A stretch of 64,000 bases of DNA from Paramacrobiotus metropolitanus (lineage: Eukaryota > Tardigrada > Eutardigrada > Parachela > Macrobiotidae), in NCBI RefSeq assembly GCF_019649055.1, contig NW_026570272.1:186001-250000 (forward strand), given 5' to 3'. This document shows, one piece after another, positions 48,643 to 60,295 of this stretch. The notes beneath the pieces are model-generated. The model had not been told where the DNA came from, did not search any database, and saw only the letters and a program-made list of their open reading frames with translations. How positions within the stretch are numbered: position 1 is the first letter of the stretch; the number at the start of each line of letters is the position of its first letter. Made by a program: the position numbers and the translations under genes.

Positions 48643-51349
48643 TCATTGACGCTTGCATGTAGCGACGTCCCGCTGGTAGAACGCGACTTGATTATGGAAC
48701 AGAGCGGGAACAGCCGGGATAAAGCCAGCCCCCTTGTACACAGGTGTTTCGTCGGTGCCGAAAATCGCGATTCTTGCCCGTTTGGACAGCGATGCGGCAT
48801 AATCGAGAAACACTGACAACTGTTTACACCGTGGACTTGTGCCCTGGGTAGCAATGGCTGAAGGATGGGGCTATTCTACAATTGTGGCAACGTTACTAAC
48901 AAGACAGAAACGGGTCATAGTGCATAGATCGTAGTGACGGTCTTACCATGAATTCCACTGCCCCGGTTTTGGCGAAAAATAACGGACTAAATCCCGAGCG
49001 CACGAAACCAGCGGCCGTTTGGAACGGAGGCATCAGAAAGGAACCAGACAGACTGGAGCTGACGTTGACGTACATCAAGGTGATGGCAAAATAGGAAATC
49101 ATTAGCCACTGCCAGACAACGTATCGCATTGTGTACAACGGTAGCGGCAGGGACGTGTCGATAGCATCTACAAAGTCATATATATCTGCGGATTTCTTAA
49201 TTTTAAAGCAGATGACTGTTGTCTAAGCGGTTCACCATGTGTGGCTACCTGTTCTGACCAGCTCACCATGCGCGTAGCATGAGTAGACACATTATCGGAA
49301 GCTGCCCATTCTACAAGCCCATCCAACAATTCTTTGACCGCTGTAAGCGCAGCGCATATAAATCGCGCACAGTAATGCAAATACGCATCGTAGTGTAGTG
49401 GCAGATATAAGTATTTATCAATATTTAACCAATAATAATATGTTAGATCACAATTAATCACCGATAAAGCCTTCATCACAGTTAAAATTACCAGGTTAAT
49501 CAACAAAACCAAACAGATCGCAGTAGAATTATCACAGTTAAATTACCAGTAATTACAAAAGAAACAGAACAGTTTATGAACTACCATTCATGAAACGAAA
49601 TATGGAACGAAATATTAGTACTCAATTCGAGCGCCACCTGCGTGGAAGACCTCCTCATATCGCACTGGAATAGATTTGTTAAGATTCTGGCAGATTTGTT
49701 GCTTATTTGCGTTGAAATACGCAGACTCATGTGGCGTGACGTGTCGAAGCACATTAAATGGCTCAAGCCCACGTTTCTTTAAATTGCCGCTTACAGCGGT
49801 CAAAGAATTGTTGGACGGGCTTGTATTTCTAAAAACTTGATTTTAGTTTTGTTTCTTCTGCCGTTCTTACGAGACGTCGGTCTAATAAATTAGGCCTGCG
49901 ATCTGGCCGCACAGTGAACTGGTGTTTCTCGATTCTGGTAATCGTAATCATAGCTGCTTCGTGACTTCACATCCTTTTCCCACCTGATAAGTCGTTTGCT
50001 CCCTGGAAGCGCTGTATAAGCAATTCCAGTTGAGATGCAATTCCAGTTGGAGCATCGTTTTAATATGCATGCATAGTGTTATCGGCTATCGGTGTAACCA
50101 CATTTATCGGTGTCCATTCGTATAACCTGCCAACCGACAATTCGCTTTTCCACAATGTGGCTGCTCGACGCTTTGTCGAAACAATTTCGTTAACCGACCG
50201 GCTTGTTATCGGCCTGGTTTATAAGTTCCATAAGTTTTTTTTTTAGGTTTTTCTAGGTTTTCTTACGTTTTTCTGGATCACCAGAACGTCGTCTGCAAAA
50301 TGTCATTCAGCAACCGGCCGCCATTTTGTCAAATTGCCGGGTAAATATTTTGTCGATCAGCGATATAGTGTCAACAAACTGTCGGCGTGCCAGCAAAACC
50401 AGTTCTAGATATTATTGACTTTTACCAGAATATCGGGACTTTTTTCGCCTGAACTATTTGTTCTTACTGCAAGCCGAAGCCTTTCTTAAGTTGTTCACCA
50501 CGTAGATCCAGGTTACTGTACCTTTGTTGAAAAAGCACCTGATGAGATCGAGCGCACTTCGAAACGACACGGAGAACACGGGAGATACGCGTAACTTTCT
50601 TGTAATACACGCAGATCCACGGTTCTAGCCGCGTTCTGCACCTTCGTGACAGACTGGATTTGGCGTTCGGCCAGTGTGCATATAAACGAGAGTGCAGAAT
50701 ACGCTCACGGCGGACAGCGCCAGTCCTGGCCAATATTCGATCAAGGTCTGGACGAACAGGCCCTCGATAATGGACCGGCTTTCGATACTGGAATCTATAA
50801 GATCTCGACAATGGATGAGGATCTGATAATCGCGAATAGTGGCACCGCTAATCAGCTCAAAATGCCGTACACGCGCCGGTGTAACCGATAGAGGGCAGAT
50901 ACTCATGTTGACTTTTCCCAGCAACAAATTAGCCGGTGCGCCATTGTAATTAATCTCGTCTGGGCTAGTGAATCTCGTTTTCGGTAGACTGGTGGCCAAC
51001 ATCAAGAACCTGCTCCGTGCAAATGAATATCTGGTTATGAACCGGCTTGTTCATCGCTTTATACTCGCCTGTAAACAATTTTACGGACGGTCTGTTAATT
51101 ACTGTACCTGAATCCCAGCTTTCGGCTGATTAATGCCAATAACGTTACAGATATTCCACAGAAACATCCGGATCCGGGCGGATTTTCGAAATTCCATGGT
51201 GGATCATCCGAAACACTGGCGGTAAGTGTCGCCGTCAGATCATGGCTGGAGTCGGTTGCATTGTCGGCCACAGAAAAGACTGATGGAGGATTGCATACGG
51301 CCAAGGACATTTCCTGGCACGCTTGGTGTAATCTGGCATGGTATTCCAT
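48643..51349 (-). CDS. Ionotropic glutamate-receptor-like (IR) gene, broken or incomplete
   Basis: Ligand-binding S1 begins in an exon ending at 51108 (GISVTLLALISRKLGF|GTACAG) and continues in 51,030-50,640 (LLLGKVNMSICPLSVTPARV with the conserved Arg, then TM1 YWPGLALSAVSVFCTLVY). A further exon 49185-48947 (acceptor TCCGCAG, donor GTAAGA) carries TM3 and the SYxxxLxxxL region (WQWLMISYFAITLMY, NVSSSLSGSF), and exon 48819-48643 continues S2 (GTDETPVYKGAGFIPAVPAL) to a TGA. The pore/TM2 and TM4 exons were not found; the intron between TM1 and TM3 holds repeats. Probably a chemosensory channel subunit, likely decayed. Confidence 0.55.
49197..50070 (-). repeat. Dispersed repeat, copy 1, interrupted by a TIR element
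   Basis: Matches 56,520-56,850 in reverse orientation on both sides of an inserted segment (49311-49829): for example TTATCGGAAGCTGCCCA and its complement, and CAGTGAACTGGTGTTTCTCG versus CACCAGTTCACTG. Part of the IR gene intron. Confidence 0.65.
49311..49829. mobile_element. 519-bp non-autonomous TIR element nested in a dispersed repeat
   Basis: About 38-bp terminal inverted repeats: CTACAAGCCCATCCAACAAT at 49311 and its complement ending at 49829, one or two mismatches. The paralogous repeat at about 56,740 lacks this segment, an empty-site comparison that supports insertion. No transposase OR known motif. Confidence 0.65.
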
Positions 51350-52288
51350 CCAGATTACTACAATTTCTTACGTACAAAATGAGCGGCGGTCGTAAAGTGC
51401 GCTTGCCGCATGAAGTTATGCAGATTTCGTCCACAGGTGTATGATGGGTACGCGGGAGTACGTGAAGCCGAAATGACGCACTCGTGCCGGTGGTATCGAT
51501 ATCGTATAATGTTTAAGTTTGCCTTGACGATCAGCATACAAACGATTCAAGCGCTAGGGTAGCCGCAAAACATGCGGCACATTGCTGGACATTTGGGACA
51601 TTTGCGGGACATTTGTTCGTTGTATTGTTGACATTGTTGTGTTTGCAGGTGCGTGTACCAGAAAACAAGCACTACGCAAGCAAAAAACGCTGGATCTTAT
51701 AACCCCTTGAGAAACAGTGTTTTATGAAGTTAATAGTAATACCTATATGTAACTGCAGCGCTTTTGAGGGCATTTATCTTTCTTTGAGAACTACATATGG
51801 CATGAAAAATTATAAAACATCACGGCAAAACATGACCGACTTGTATATCATAGAAACGAAATGGGATAGACAGAATAATTGTAATGATTCTGTTTAGTAA
51901 TTACAAATGAATTCCTAATTGAACGTTTATGCGGTGCTTGCAGGGAGAAATAAATTCAGTATACATAGAAAAGGCCAGAAATGAAAGTGGTATGCAGCAC
52001 AGAGTATGTATGGCGAACGCAGTTAAGGGCACAAATCTGTTAAAGCGTCTGCTAATCTGTTCCAGTTCAAGACAATCGACAGACAAACTGTGTAATCGAA
52101 CGGGAGAAAGCCTGTTTTCTGTTTTAACATTCAAGTCTCGAGATTCAACGCGGCAGTGCAGTGCTAAGTATTTAGCCTAGCTCACGTTAAAGTGATATCT
52201 GTAGAACATACCACGGAACATGCTAGAAACGTTTAGCTTTCGTTGATAACCAGCCAACGTCGATGCAGGCGAGGCCCTCGAGTGCGAT
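51350..52288. other. Intergenic, no gene seen
   Basis: AT-rich sequence upstream of the IR gene; any promoter or first exon of that gene would be here but was not identified. Confidence 0.35.
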
Positions 52289-52480
52289 GGGATGACGGTA
52301 GCGCATTTCAGCACTCCCTGTACTGGCTGCCGCCAGCCGGCTGGAGTGGGACGTTACGGCACCACACAATACGGCTAAATCTGGCACGGTACAAAAGCGC
52401 CATGTTCAGCCACAACGTCATACTCCAGCCGGCTGACGGCAGCCAGTACAGGGAGTGCTGAAATGCGCTACCGTCATCCC
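52289..52480. mobile_element. MITE-like inverted repeat
   Basis: Two near-perfect 59-bp arms (52289-52347 and 52422-52480; outer end GGGATGACGGTAGCGCATTT) around a loop of about 75 bases. No clear target duplication. No ORF of its own. Confidence 0.7.
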
Positions 52481-53832
52481 CTCGTATACCTGCTAAACGT
52501 GCTGGCTGTACATGTGCATATACATTGTACTTCGCAGATACACTCAACGGGTAACTTTTATTTCATAAAATCAAACCAAAAAAAGTACAAAATTTTCAAA
52601 ATGTAGCAAAGAAATTAATTTTCATTAGCCTGGTAAGATGTCCTGTCGTCTTGGGACGTTGTGAGATGCTCCTGTCGCTTCCGTTCAGCGCGAAAATTCC
52701 CACAGGAGCCAGAAATCCCAGTTTGTCTCTGTTATAATCAACGGACTCTCCACTTCGTCCCTAGGCAAAAGAATGCTTCCATGACAGGTTTTGGTGACAA
52801 AACGGGTATTATGACAAGTATTTAGCGTAAGGACTATTACCGGTGCTTAGCAAACTTACGAGTCGGAATCTGTATCAGAAAAGCTTCTGACAAAGGCGGG
52901 TAACAAGGCGGAAGCATTATTTTACACATGCACATACGACGTTGGAGTAAAACTGCGGCGATATTTATACAGACGGTATAATTTAGCCAAACTTTAAATA
53001 CCAATATGATTTTTTTTTTACTTTGAAATCAACATGACTGTCTTTGTTTTTCTGACATTTGGCATTTTTTTGATAAAAGTATGCATATGTTGTACGTTGT
53101 AATGGTCCACTTGTTATAGTTTCTCTACTTGTTATACATATTTGCATGCGCGCGTGTATTTTAAAGTAGAAAGCTATAGAAAGAAGATTGAAAAATGGCA
53201 ATATGTCGACAGTAATTTGGTCGTTTAACGGTAAAATTACGGCAAGGCTTTTCAAACGGTGTTTTTGACAGGCAAATGGAACCGGTGAAGGTAAAGGCAT
53301 AGGTTTCCACGACGGTAAAGGTAAAGGTAAAAATGAAAAATGCAAATTACAACGGCGAATGCATATGTAGTGTGAGAATCGCGGCGCAGTTGAAGCTTTA
53401 TCGCAGTTTTTGGGCGGGACTGGTAATTTACTTTACGTGGAAACAATAAACCTTACATTAGAGCAATCGGCGGTATTTTCCCTTATATACGCATCTACTG
53501 GCAGACACATCCCGCGGCCAAATTGCTATTTGTGAATTAAACGACAACAATGTCTCGTAGTAGATTATGGTTGCCGTCGAACCGGTAAACATCTCGCTCA
53601 ACTGCAACAGTTGCTGCATTATGTTTTGTAAATTTTTATTTTTAGCTAATCTGCCCAATGCTTGTCGTAATTTTTAGAAAGTTTTCTTGGTGCTTGCATA
53701 ATTGCATTTATCGTTAATGCTTGTCAAGAAGTTTATGTTATCTCTGTAAAATCCAGCCAACTGCTTACGGTAACGGATCTCAAAGTATTTCTTCTTTTGT
53801 CAGTTTTATTGCTGTTCCAATAGTACACAGGC
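52481..53832. other. Intergenic with a GGTAAA microsatellite
   Basis: AT-rich; short tandem GGTAAA units at about 53,285-53,332 and a T-run near 53,010. No gene recognised. Confidence 0.4.
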
Positions 53833-55860
53833 ATGCAGCACAACTTAACGCGTTGTGGCTGGCCGGAGCGGGATCCGTTTGATATTTTTCGCCATCCTGG
53901 TTATAAATACACCGATCTTGTTCTGCGTCCAGTGTGGCTCGTTATCTGCACAACCGGCAATATCCTCAACATCATTCTCCTGAGAAAAATCTGCACATAC
54001 CAGGCCACATTTCTGATGGCAATGGCTGTTTTCGATATGATATTCATGTAAGTAAAATCAGATAATAATTAAGCAAACCATTTCGTTTTAAACATATCTG
54101 TGAGAAGTGTGTCTTTCGCATAACAACGCCTTATACCAAATCTTTTTTGACATTCTTCAGGTGGTCCTTTGCCTCGTATTACGTGAGGGTAGGTCGAAAT
54201 ACCGATAGTTCGCGATTTCAGCGCTGGAAACTATGCGGCCACAAAAGATACCGATTTTTTTTACCAAGAGCGATGCATGTAAAGAGCACTTAACTGTTTT
54301 CTAAAGGATCAAATTGGAGCCGACAGTATCCACAACCCATGCATTTGGGCATTTCTGTACACGTGTGAGTTTTTCGGTATGTGACCTTAATTAAAATCGT
54401 GTCGTTTCTGCTCTGGACTTAATTCCGTACAACTGCTACTATTTCGCTGTTCGTAGGCAATGTTGCTGTGCAATGCTCCGACTGGTAAGCAAAATCTATA
54501 AAAATAATATACCTAAGCATACAAAGTAAGGAATACCTGTTCAAAACAACTACATAAAATAAGGAATGCCTATGTAAAATGTTGGTGTTTGCGAATCCCT
54601 GCTGTTCTGCAGGGTTCTTCTGGCGTTCAGCGTCACACGTCTGCTGAGCATGCTCGATCCCTTCGGAGTGGCGACTCGTTTTACGCAATGCCGAATGCGG
54701 ATTCTGGTTTTGTGTCTAATCCCGCTGGCGGCCGCTAGTCACATGTACGCCATGGTGGAATACGCCACTCTCCAAAACCAAATGGCCAACAACAACACGT
54801 GGCTAGAAAACTGGAGCCACATCCAAAATGCTGACGCGAGGGTCAGATTGCGGTGACCTTTTGCTAAATCACCATACTGTGAACTACTATACTTACGACG
54901 ATGCTAACACGCACGAAATCAATATCGTGACTTGTTCTTAAGTAGTACATTTTATTATGTGAAGTGCAGCTTAGGACAAAATGGTCGCATACCCAACATC
55001 TCCACATTCAGAACGAATGCAGCGCAGTGCACTGTACGACTGAGTTCAAAATATCTTTTTCGTACAAGTGCACTTCACCGCTTGCGTACAGAATGCTGGG
55101 TATGGGGCTATGCGACCATTTCGTCCTACATTGTATAACGAAAGTTCATAGAAATTTCTACAACGTTCGGATAGCGCAGATCGTCGTCATTCTCGTACAA
55201 TATAATTATTCGTTTACGATGAATACTACTCGTAGTATAAAATGCTGCTTATCGTAGCTAGTCGCGCCGTTATCAACATTAATCGCTCTGCCGCTGATTA
55301 ACGCCGCTGTGGTCGGAATCCTCATCAAGCGGCGCATGCTGCACACCTCCGCAGCGGGGCAATGTGTGGGCGTGAGCAATTCCCGCAAATGGGTGCTGCA
55401 CATCGAGAAGAAGAAGGGCTGCGTGACGGTGCGCTCGCATGGGCGCGACCAGTGCACGGCCACCACCGTGCATTTGCTGACGGCCTCCGTTGTCATGTTC
55501 CTCATTTCCCGAATTCCCTTAGTGGCGTGGTACGGTTTTATGCACGCGGAAGCCAGCTGCACGATGCATCTGACGGATGAGCAGAGTGTCATCTTCCTGA
55601 CGTTCTTCTCCCAACTCCTCTATGCAAACTATTCCGTGAACTTTCTGGTGTATTGCGGCGTCAGCCGCAAGTTCTTCGCTCGAGCGATGCGGGTGATACG
55701 CCGCTGCCGGCAGCCATCTGGTTCGCGTACACATTCCCAAGACTGCAAGTCAAAGAATACGGATATGACCTTAGCTGCAGCGATCATTAGTGCGGAGTTG
55801 GCAAGGGCGTTGAAGACGCAGACGCGGCGGGAATCGGAAGAGCCGATCTGGCATCTATGA
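53833..55860 (+). CDS. 7TM receptor C, multi-exon
   Basis: E1 53833-54047 (MQHNLTRCGWP, TM1-2; donor GTAAGT), E2 54161-54188 (28 nt), E3 about 54,457-54,484, E4 54613-54841 (one codon longer than its paralogues, NNNTW), E5 55258-55860 (TM5-7, NYSVNFLVYCGVSRKFF, short tail). As in copy A, the only AG next to E3 (CGTAG|GC) leaves the phase off by one compared with copy B, so either the true acceptor differs or this copy is damaged. No other lesion is visible. Confidence 0.7.
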
Positions 55861-56519
55861 CCAGTCACGTTGACAGAGTGATTACTCGTCTCCTGTGAGA
55901 GGAATGCGGCTTGGTCGATCCTATTGAACAACCGAGACAGAAGCGAGTAAAGGAATCAGTCTCGGACTGGAGCTTGAATTAAGTAACGAGCGCGTTCAAC
56001 ATTCCGGATTAAACTACCAACTTAGTGACTAATGGATGAAGTTACAAATTAGAAAAGTTACCGAACGAAGAATAGCTACAGTGCCAACAACGCATGAAGC
56101 TAATCCATAAATCCGCACCATGAGCGGACAGCAGATGACCCACGATGGTTGAGCTTCCCGCGTCCTGAGGAAAATTCTGATGCTATCTGACCGCGGTCAA
56201 CGTCTGTAGCGTTTTGTGTTTGTTAGTGCTATGCGGCATGCGCTGAGTGATCTTTTTTTTTTAAAAATGATTAAAATCACTACCAGTATGCAAGCGTATT
56301 CAGCTTTGCAACAGTATGTATGGCAGAACCAGAAGAAAACTTAGTATCCGCCGTTTTATAAATTAACACAGTTACAATTTTCAACTTTTGCGTGGAATAA
56401 GAAGATGCGAATGCATACCGCTTCGCGAAGCGCGACTGTTCATGAATAATGTACATTAAGCGGATAAGACAACAACAACAACCTACTCCGAGCAAGCGTT
56501 TGTACGTAGCTTTATAATA
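55861..56519. other. Intergenic between receptors C and D
   Basis: No gene; short ORFs only. Confidence 0.4.
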
Positions 56520-56850
56520 AAACGATGCTCTTAAAGCATCTCAACTGGAATTGCTTACTCAGCGCTTTGAGGGAGCTTACGACTGTACAGGTTGGAAAAG
56601 CTTGCAAGTCCACGAAGCAGCTATGATTACGATTACCAGGATCGAGGAACACCAGTTCACTGTGCGGCCAGATCGCAGGCCTAACTTCATTAGTACGTCC
56701 CGTACGAACGCAAGAAGAAACAAAACTGAAACCAGGTTTAGAAATACAGTGGGCAGCTTCCGATAATGAGTCTAGTCATGCTACACGGATGCGCTGGTAG
56801 TCACACATGGACCCATGGTGAACCGCTTAGACAACACTCATCTGCTTAAA
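56520..56850 (+). repeat. Dispersed repeat, copy 2 (empty site)
   Basis: Reverse-oriented match of 49197-50070, continuous where copy 1 holds the 519-bp insertion (GTGGGCAGCTTCC junction near 56,745). Confidence 0.65.
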
Positions 56851-56981
56851 TATGCTCGGTCGTAAAGTACTTACAACTACCGAAACTACGGTAACATAAT
56901 TATGTACAACCAGATTGATTGCGGATGCAGGGAAGATATCTGCCCAGTTAACCAGCTACTGTCCATACATCTTTTCAAAGG

Positions 56982-59113
56982 TCACCATCGCTGGTTCCCC
57001 GGATTGATGCTGTTCTTAGTAATCTCGTTCTTCACTTCACTTTCTCTTGAATAAACCGATTTTACCGCAGGCTGAAAGTGTCTGTCCCTTTCCTCGACGC
57101 TCCGGTCAGCGACTGAATCCCTCTCCTGCTTTTGCGTCGGCTCTTCGTTGACGAAATCACAGTTCGCATTCTGATAGCCCACTGCGCCACCTCGCGGTTC
57201 GTGGGGCTTTATCGGCTGCTCTTCATGATCGACGGAGGTAGAATCGGTCGTTTCAGTGGTGCGATCAGAAACGGATAGTAAATCATCGTCAATAATCGGC
57301 TGCTCCGATTCCCGCCGTGCCTGTACCTGCACCGCCCTTTCCAGCTGCGCACCAATCACCGCCGCAGACGTCCCTTCTGCCTTCTTCGACGTGCCGTTTT
57401 CGAAATGCTTATTTAGGCGGGTTGACTGTGGGTATCGGCAGTGGCGTAGCATCCAGATCGTTCGGGCGAAAAACTTGCGACTAACGCCGCAATAAATCAG
57501 AAAGTTATTAATGGAGTAGTTGGCGTATAAGAACTGGTAGACAAACGGCAGGAATATCACGCTTTGATCATCGGTCAAATGGACCAGGCAGTTCTTCTCC
57601 GCGTGCTCAACCGCTTGCCACGTGACCCAGGGGATGCGGGAAACGAGATACATGATGACGGAGGCTGTTAACAGACGCACGGCCGTCGTCGTCCGCTTGT
57701 CGCGTCCGTGGGAGCGCACCGTCACCTGACCTTTCTTCGTCTGGATGTGCAGCACCCAGCGACGGCCACTTGTAGCGCCCACACGCTAACCTCTGTCCGA
57801 CGTTGTCAGCATTCGTCGTTTGATCAGGATTCCGATGACAATGACGTTAATCAGCGGCAGAGCGACTAACACTGACAGCGGTGCGGCTAACTGCAATTAG
57901 CACCGTTTGTCAAGAGATTCGTTTGCCTAATAAGCAGTAGGCACGGACGAATTTGTACATGTTAAATTATAGAAGACTGTCATGTGCAAAGGATAGGTTT
58001 AAAGTTGGATCATTCTAAGTAGCCTTCACATTCTAAGTAGAAGTTGGATCATTCTAAGTAGCAAATGCAGCTTTTGTTAATTAAAGAAGATTAGTCAGCA
58101 TAAGGTCATTTGATATACCTTAGCGTCGGTATCTTCAACGTGGCGCCAATTCCTCATCCAGGTGCCGTTGGCCATTTTGCTATCTTGGCTGGCGTATTCC
58201 ACTGTCGAGAATATGTGACTGGCTGTCGCAATCGGGAGAAAGCACAGAATAAGGATGCGCATTCGGCATTTCGTGAAACTCATCGCCACGCCGAACGGAT
58301 CGGTTATGCTCAGTAATCGTGTTACACTGAACGCAATAAGGACCCTGCAAACGACATGAATGACCGTAAAAACAAAAGTTCTATTAGTAGTATTCGTCGT
58401 ACCAGTCGGAGCATCGTACAGCAACATTCCCTGTAAGAACAAAAAAAATGCATAACATTCTGGTATTAAGCCGAACGACGCTTGGTTAATATAACCTACC
58501 GAAAAACTCGCACGTTAACGAAAACGCCCAAATGGATGGATTTTTGGTGTTGCTGGCTCCGTCTTCTTGATCCTGTGTAATATGGTAAAAACAGACGTTT
58601 TTCAGTCAGTCGGTGAACATCGTACAGTACACATCTTAACTTACAATAATGCACAGCGCAAGCGATGTCCACCTGAAAACAGAAGAAAACACGCTCTAAT
58701 GGCACATTTAATACGTACATTTTTCGCATATACTAGTAAGTATATTGACACTTTAGCTGCTAGCAACGATGCTGTCTTTTTGTGTAGATGTATCTTTGTT
58801 TAACTTCAACGGCAAATATGTATTATGTACTTCATGTAACATGCTCTTTAAATAAGGAAAAATACCTGGTTAACAGCTTTCCTGATTGATCTACATACAT
58901 GAATATCATGTCGAAAGCGGCCACTGCAACCAGAAATGTCGCCTGGTATGTTCTGATTTTCCTCAGGAGAATGATGTTGATGATATTGCCGGTTGTGCAG
59001 ATAAACAGCCAAACTGGACGCAGAACCAGATCAGTGTATTTAAAGCCGGGCTGGCTGAAAATATAAACCAAGTCCCGCTCCGGCCAGCCACAATGAGTCA
59101 AGTTTGACTGCAT
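56982..59113 (-). pseudogene. 7TM receptor D, nonsense mutation in the third intracellular loop
   Basis: E1 59113-58899 (MQSNLTHCGWP; donor GTATGT), E2 58672-58645 (28 nt), E3 58430-58403, E4 58344-58119 (226 nt, as in A, B and E), E5 57890-56982. In E5, after IKRRMLTTSDRG, an in-frame TAG (57786-57788) replaces the Gln codon present at this place in its relatives; the frame then stays open through TM6, TM7 and a long tail to TGA. One change would restore it, so the loss is recent, or the allele is polymorphic. Minus strand, opposite to the other four copies. Confidence 0.75.
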
Positions 59114-60295
59114 TGCTACATTATTACGAGTAGCTGAACGATAAAATTAAAAAGATAAAAATTATCACGTTTTGCAAACTGCAAAAACCTCAGCATGACC
59201 GCAAAACTGATTTATTGCTGCGGCTGGTCAACAAATTCTGTACGAGCATCTGCCTTTGCTGGATTGTAAATTCGTTAGAAAAATAAGAATTAATGAGCGC
59301 ACAAGAAACTGTTGCAAAACTTGGTCAAGTGCCATCGATCCAGCGCAAAACCACAGAAGTTTCCCCGGCTTGTTTACAAAGATACTGTAATAAACGGTTA
59401 ACTGTGCATGAACAAACTGTGTGCATGCTGATGAACATTCATCGTCTACTTCACAAGCCGCGTTTTCGCCGCGGGATATGTCTGCACTGACAAGTGAAGG
59501 CAAAATCCCAGATATGGTTCTAAAGTAAGGTTAATTATTTCCACGTAAGCATTCGGTTAACGCTTTTGCTACAACTGCCATGAAGCCGAAGGTCCACAGC
59601 GTTTACGACCTGCGTATGGAAGGTCGATTGGTCTTCAAGATGCTGACCGCTGTGACAAAAGGCATACCTTGTTACAGCTTTAACTAAGAACTGAGACGGT
59701 TTATGCCGGCAGGTCTGCTAAGGGTCACCAGTAATTGCTAATTTGCTGCAGCGCGAAAAGGGTATCCTGCGCCAGTTGTGCCGAAACGTGCAAGATGAAT
59801 GGCAGCAACAGCAGTTACCATACCTAGAAACAATTAACCGCAGAACAGTTTTTGGTATTTTCCTTCGTTTATCAAGACAGTCATATCCCGCGGCCAGAAC
59901 GTTATTAGCGCATTAAGCGAATACACTGACAATTTTTCGCGGCCGGCCGTGGTTTCTTATTCCAAACGGATGCATTCAACATAATGCGTATAAACCGTTC
60001 GCTCACGCATATCTGTTAATTATCATTCGTCAACACGCCGGGAACGGTCTTCAGTTTCTGAATACTGCGAACGCTTGTCCCAGTTTTTTACCATTTTTTG
60101 TGGGCTTTGATTTTTTTTAATATGATTTTTATCGTCGTAAAGGGATATTGTACGATATACCAGCAGAGGATGCTTTCCTGCATATTAGCCGAAGCGTTTG
60201 CTGTCCAAACGTGAACAGCTATCGAAGTTTATGATTGTCAATAGGATCGTTTATCTGACAGTACCGTTTATCTGTTATCGTTTATCTGTTGTACG
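59114..60295. other. Intergenic, no gene seen
   Basis: Short ORFs only; sequence between receptors D and E. Confidence 0.4.
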
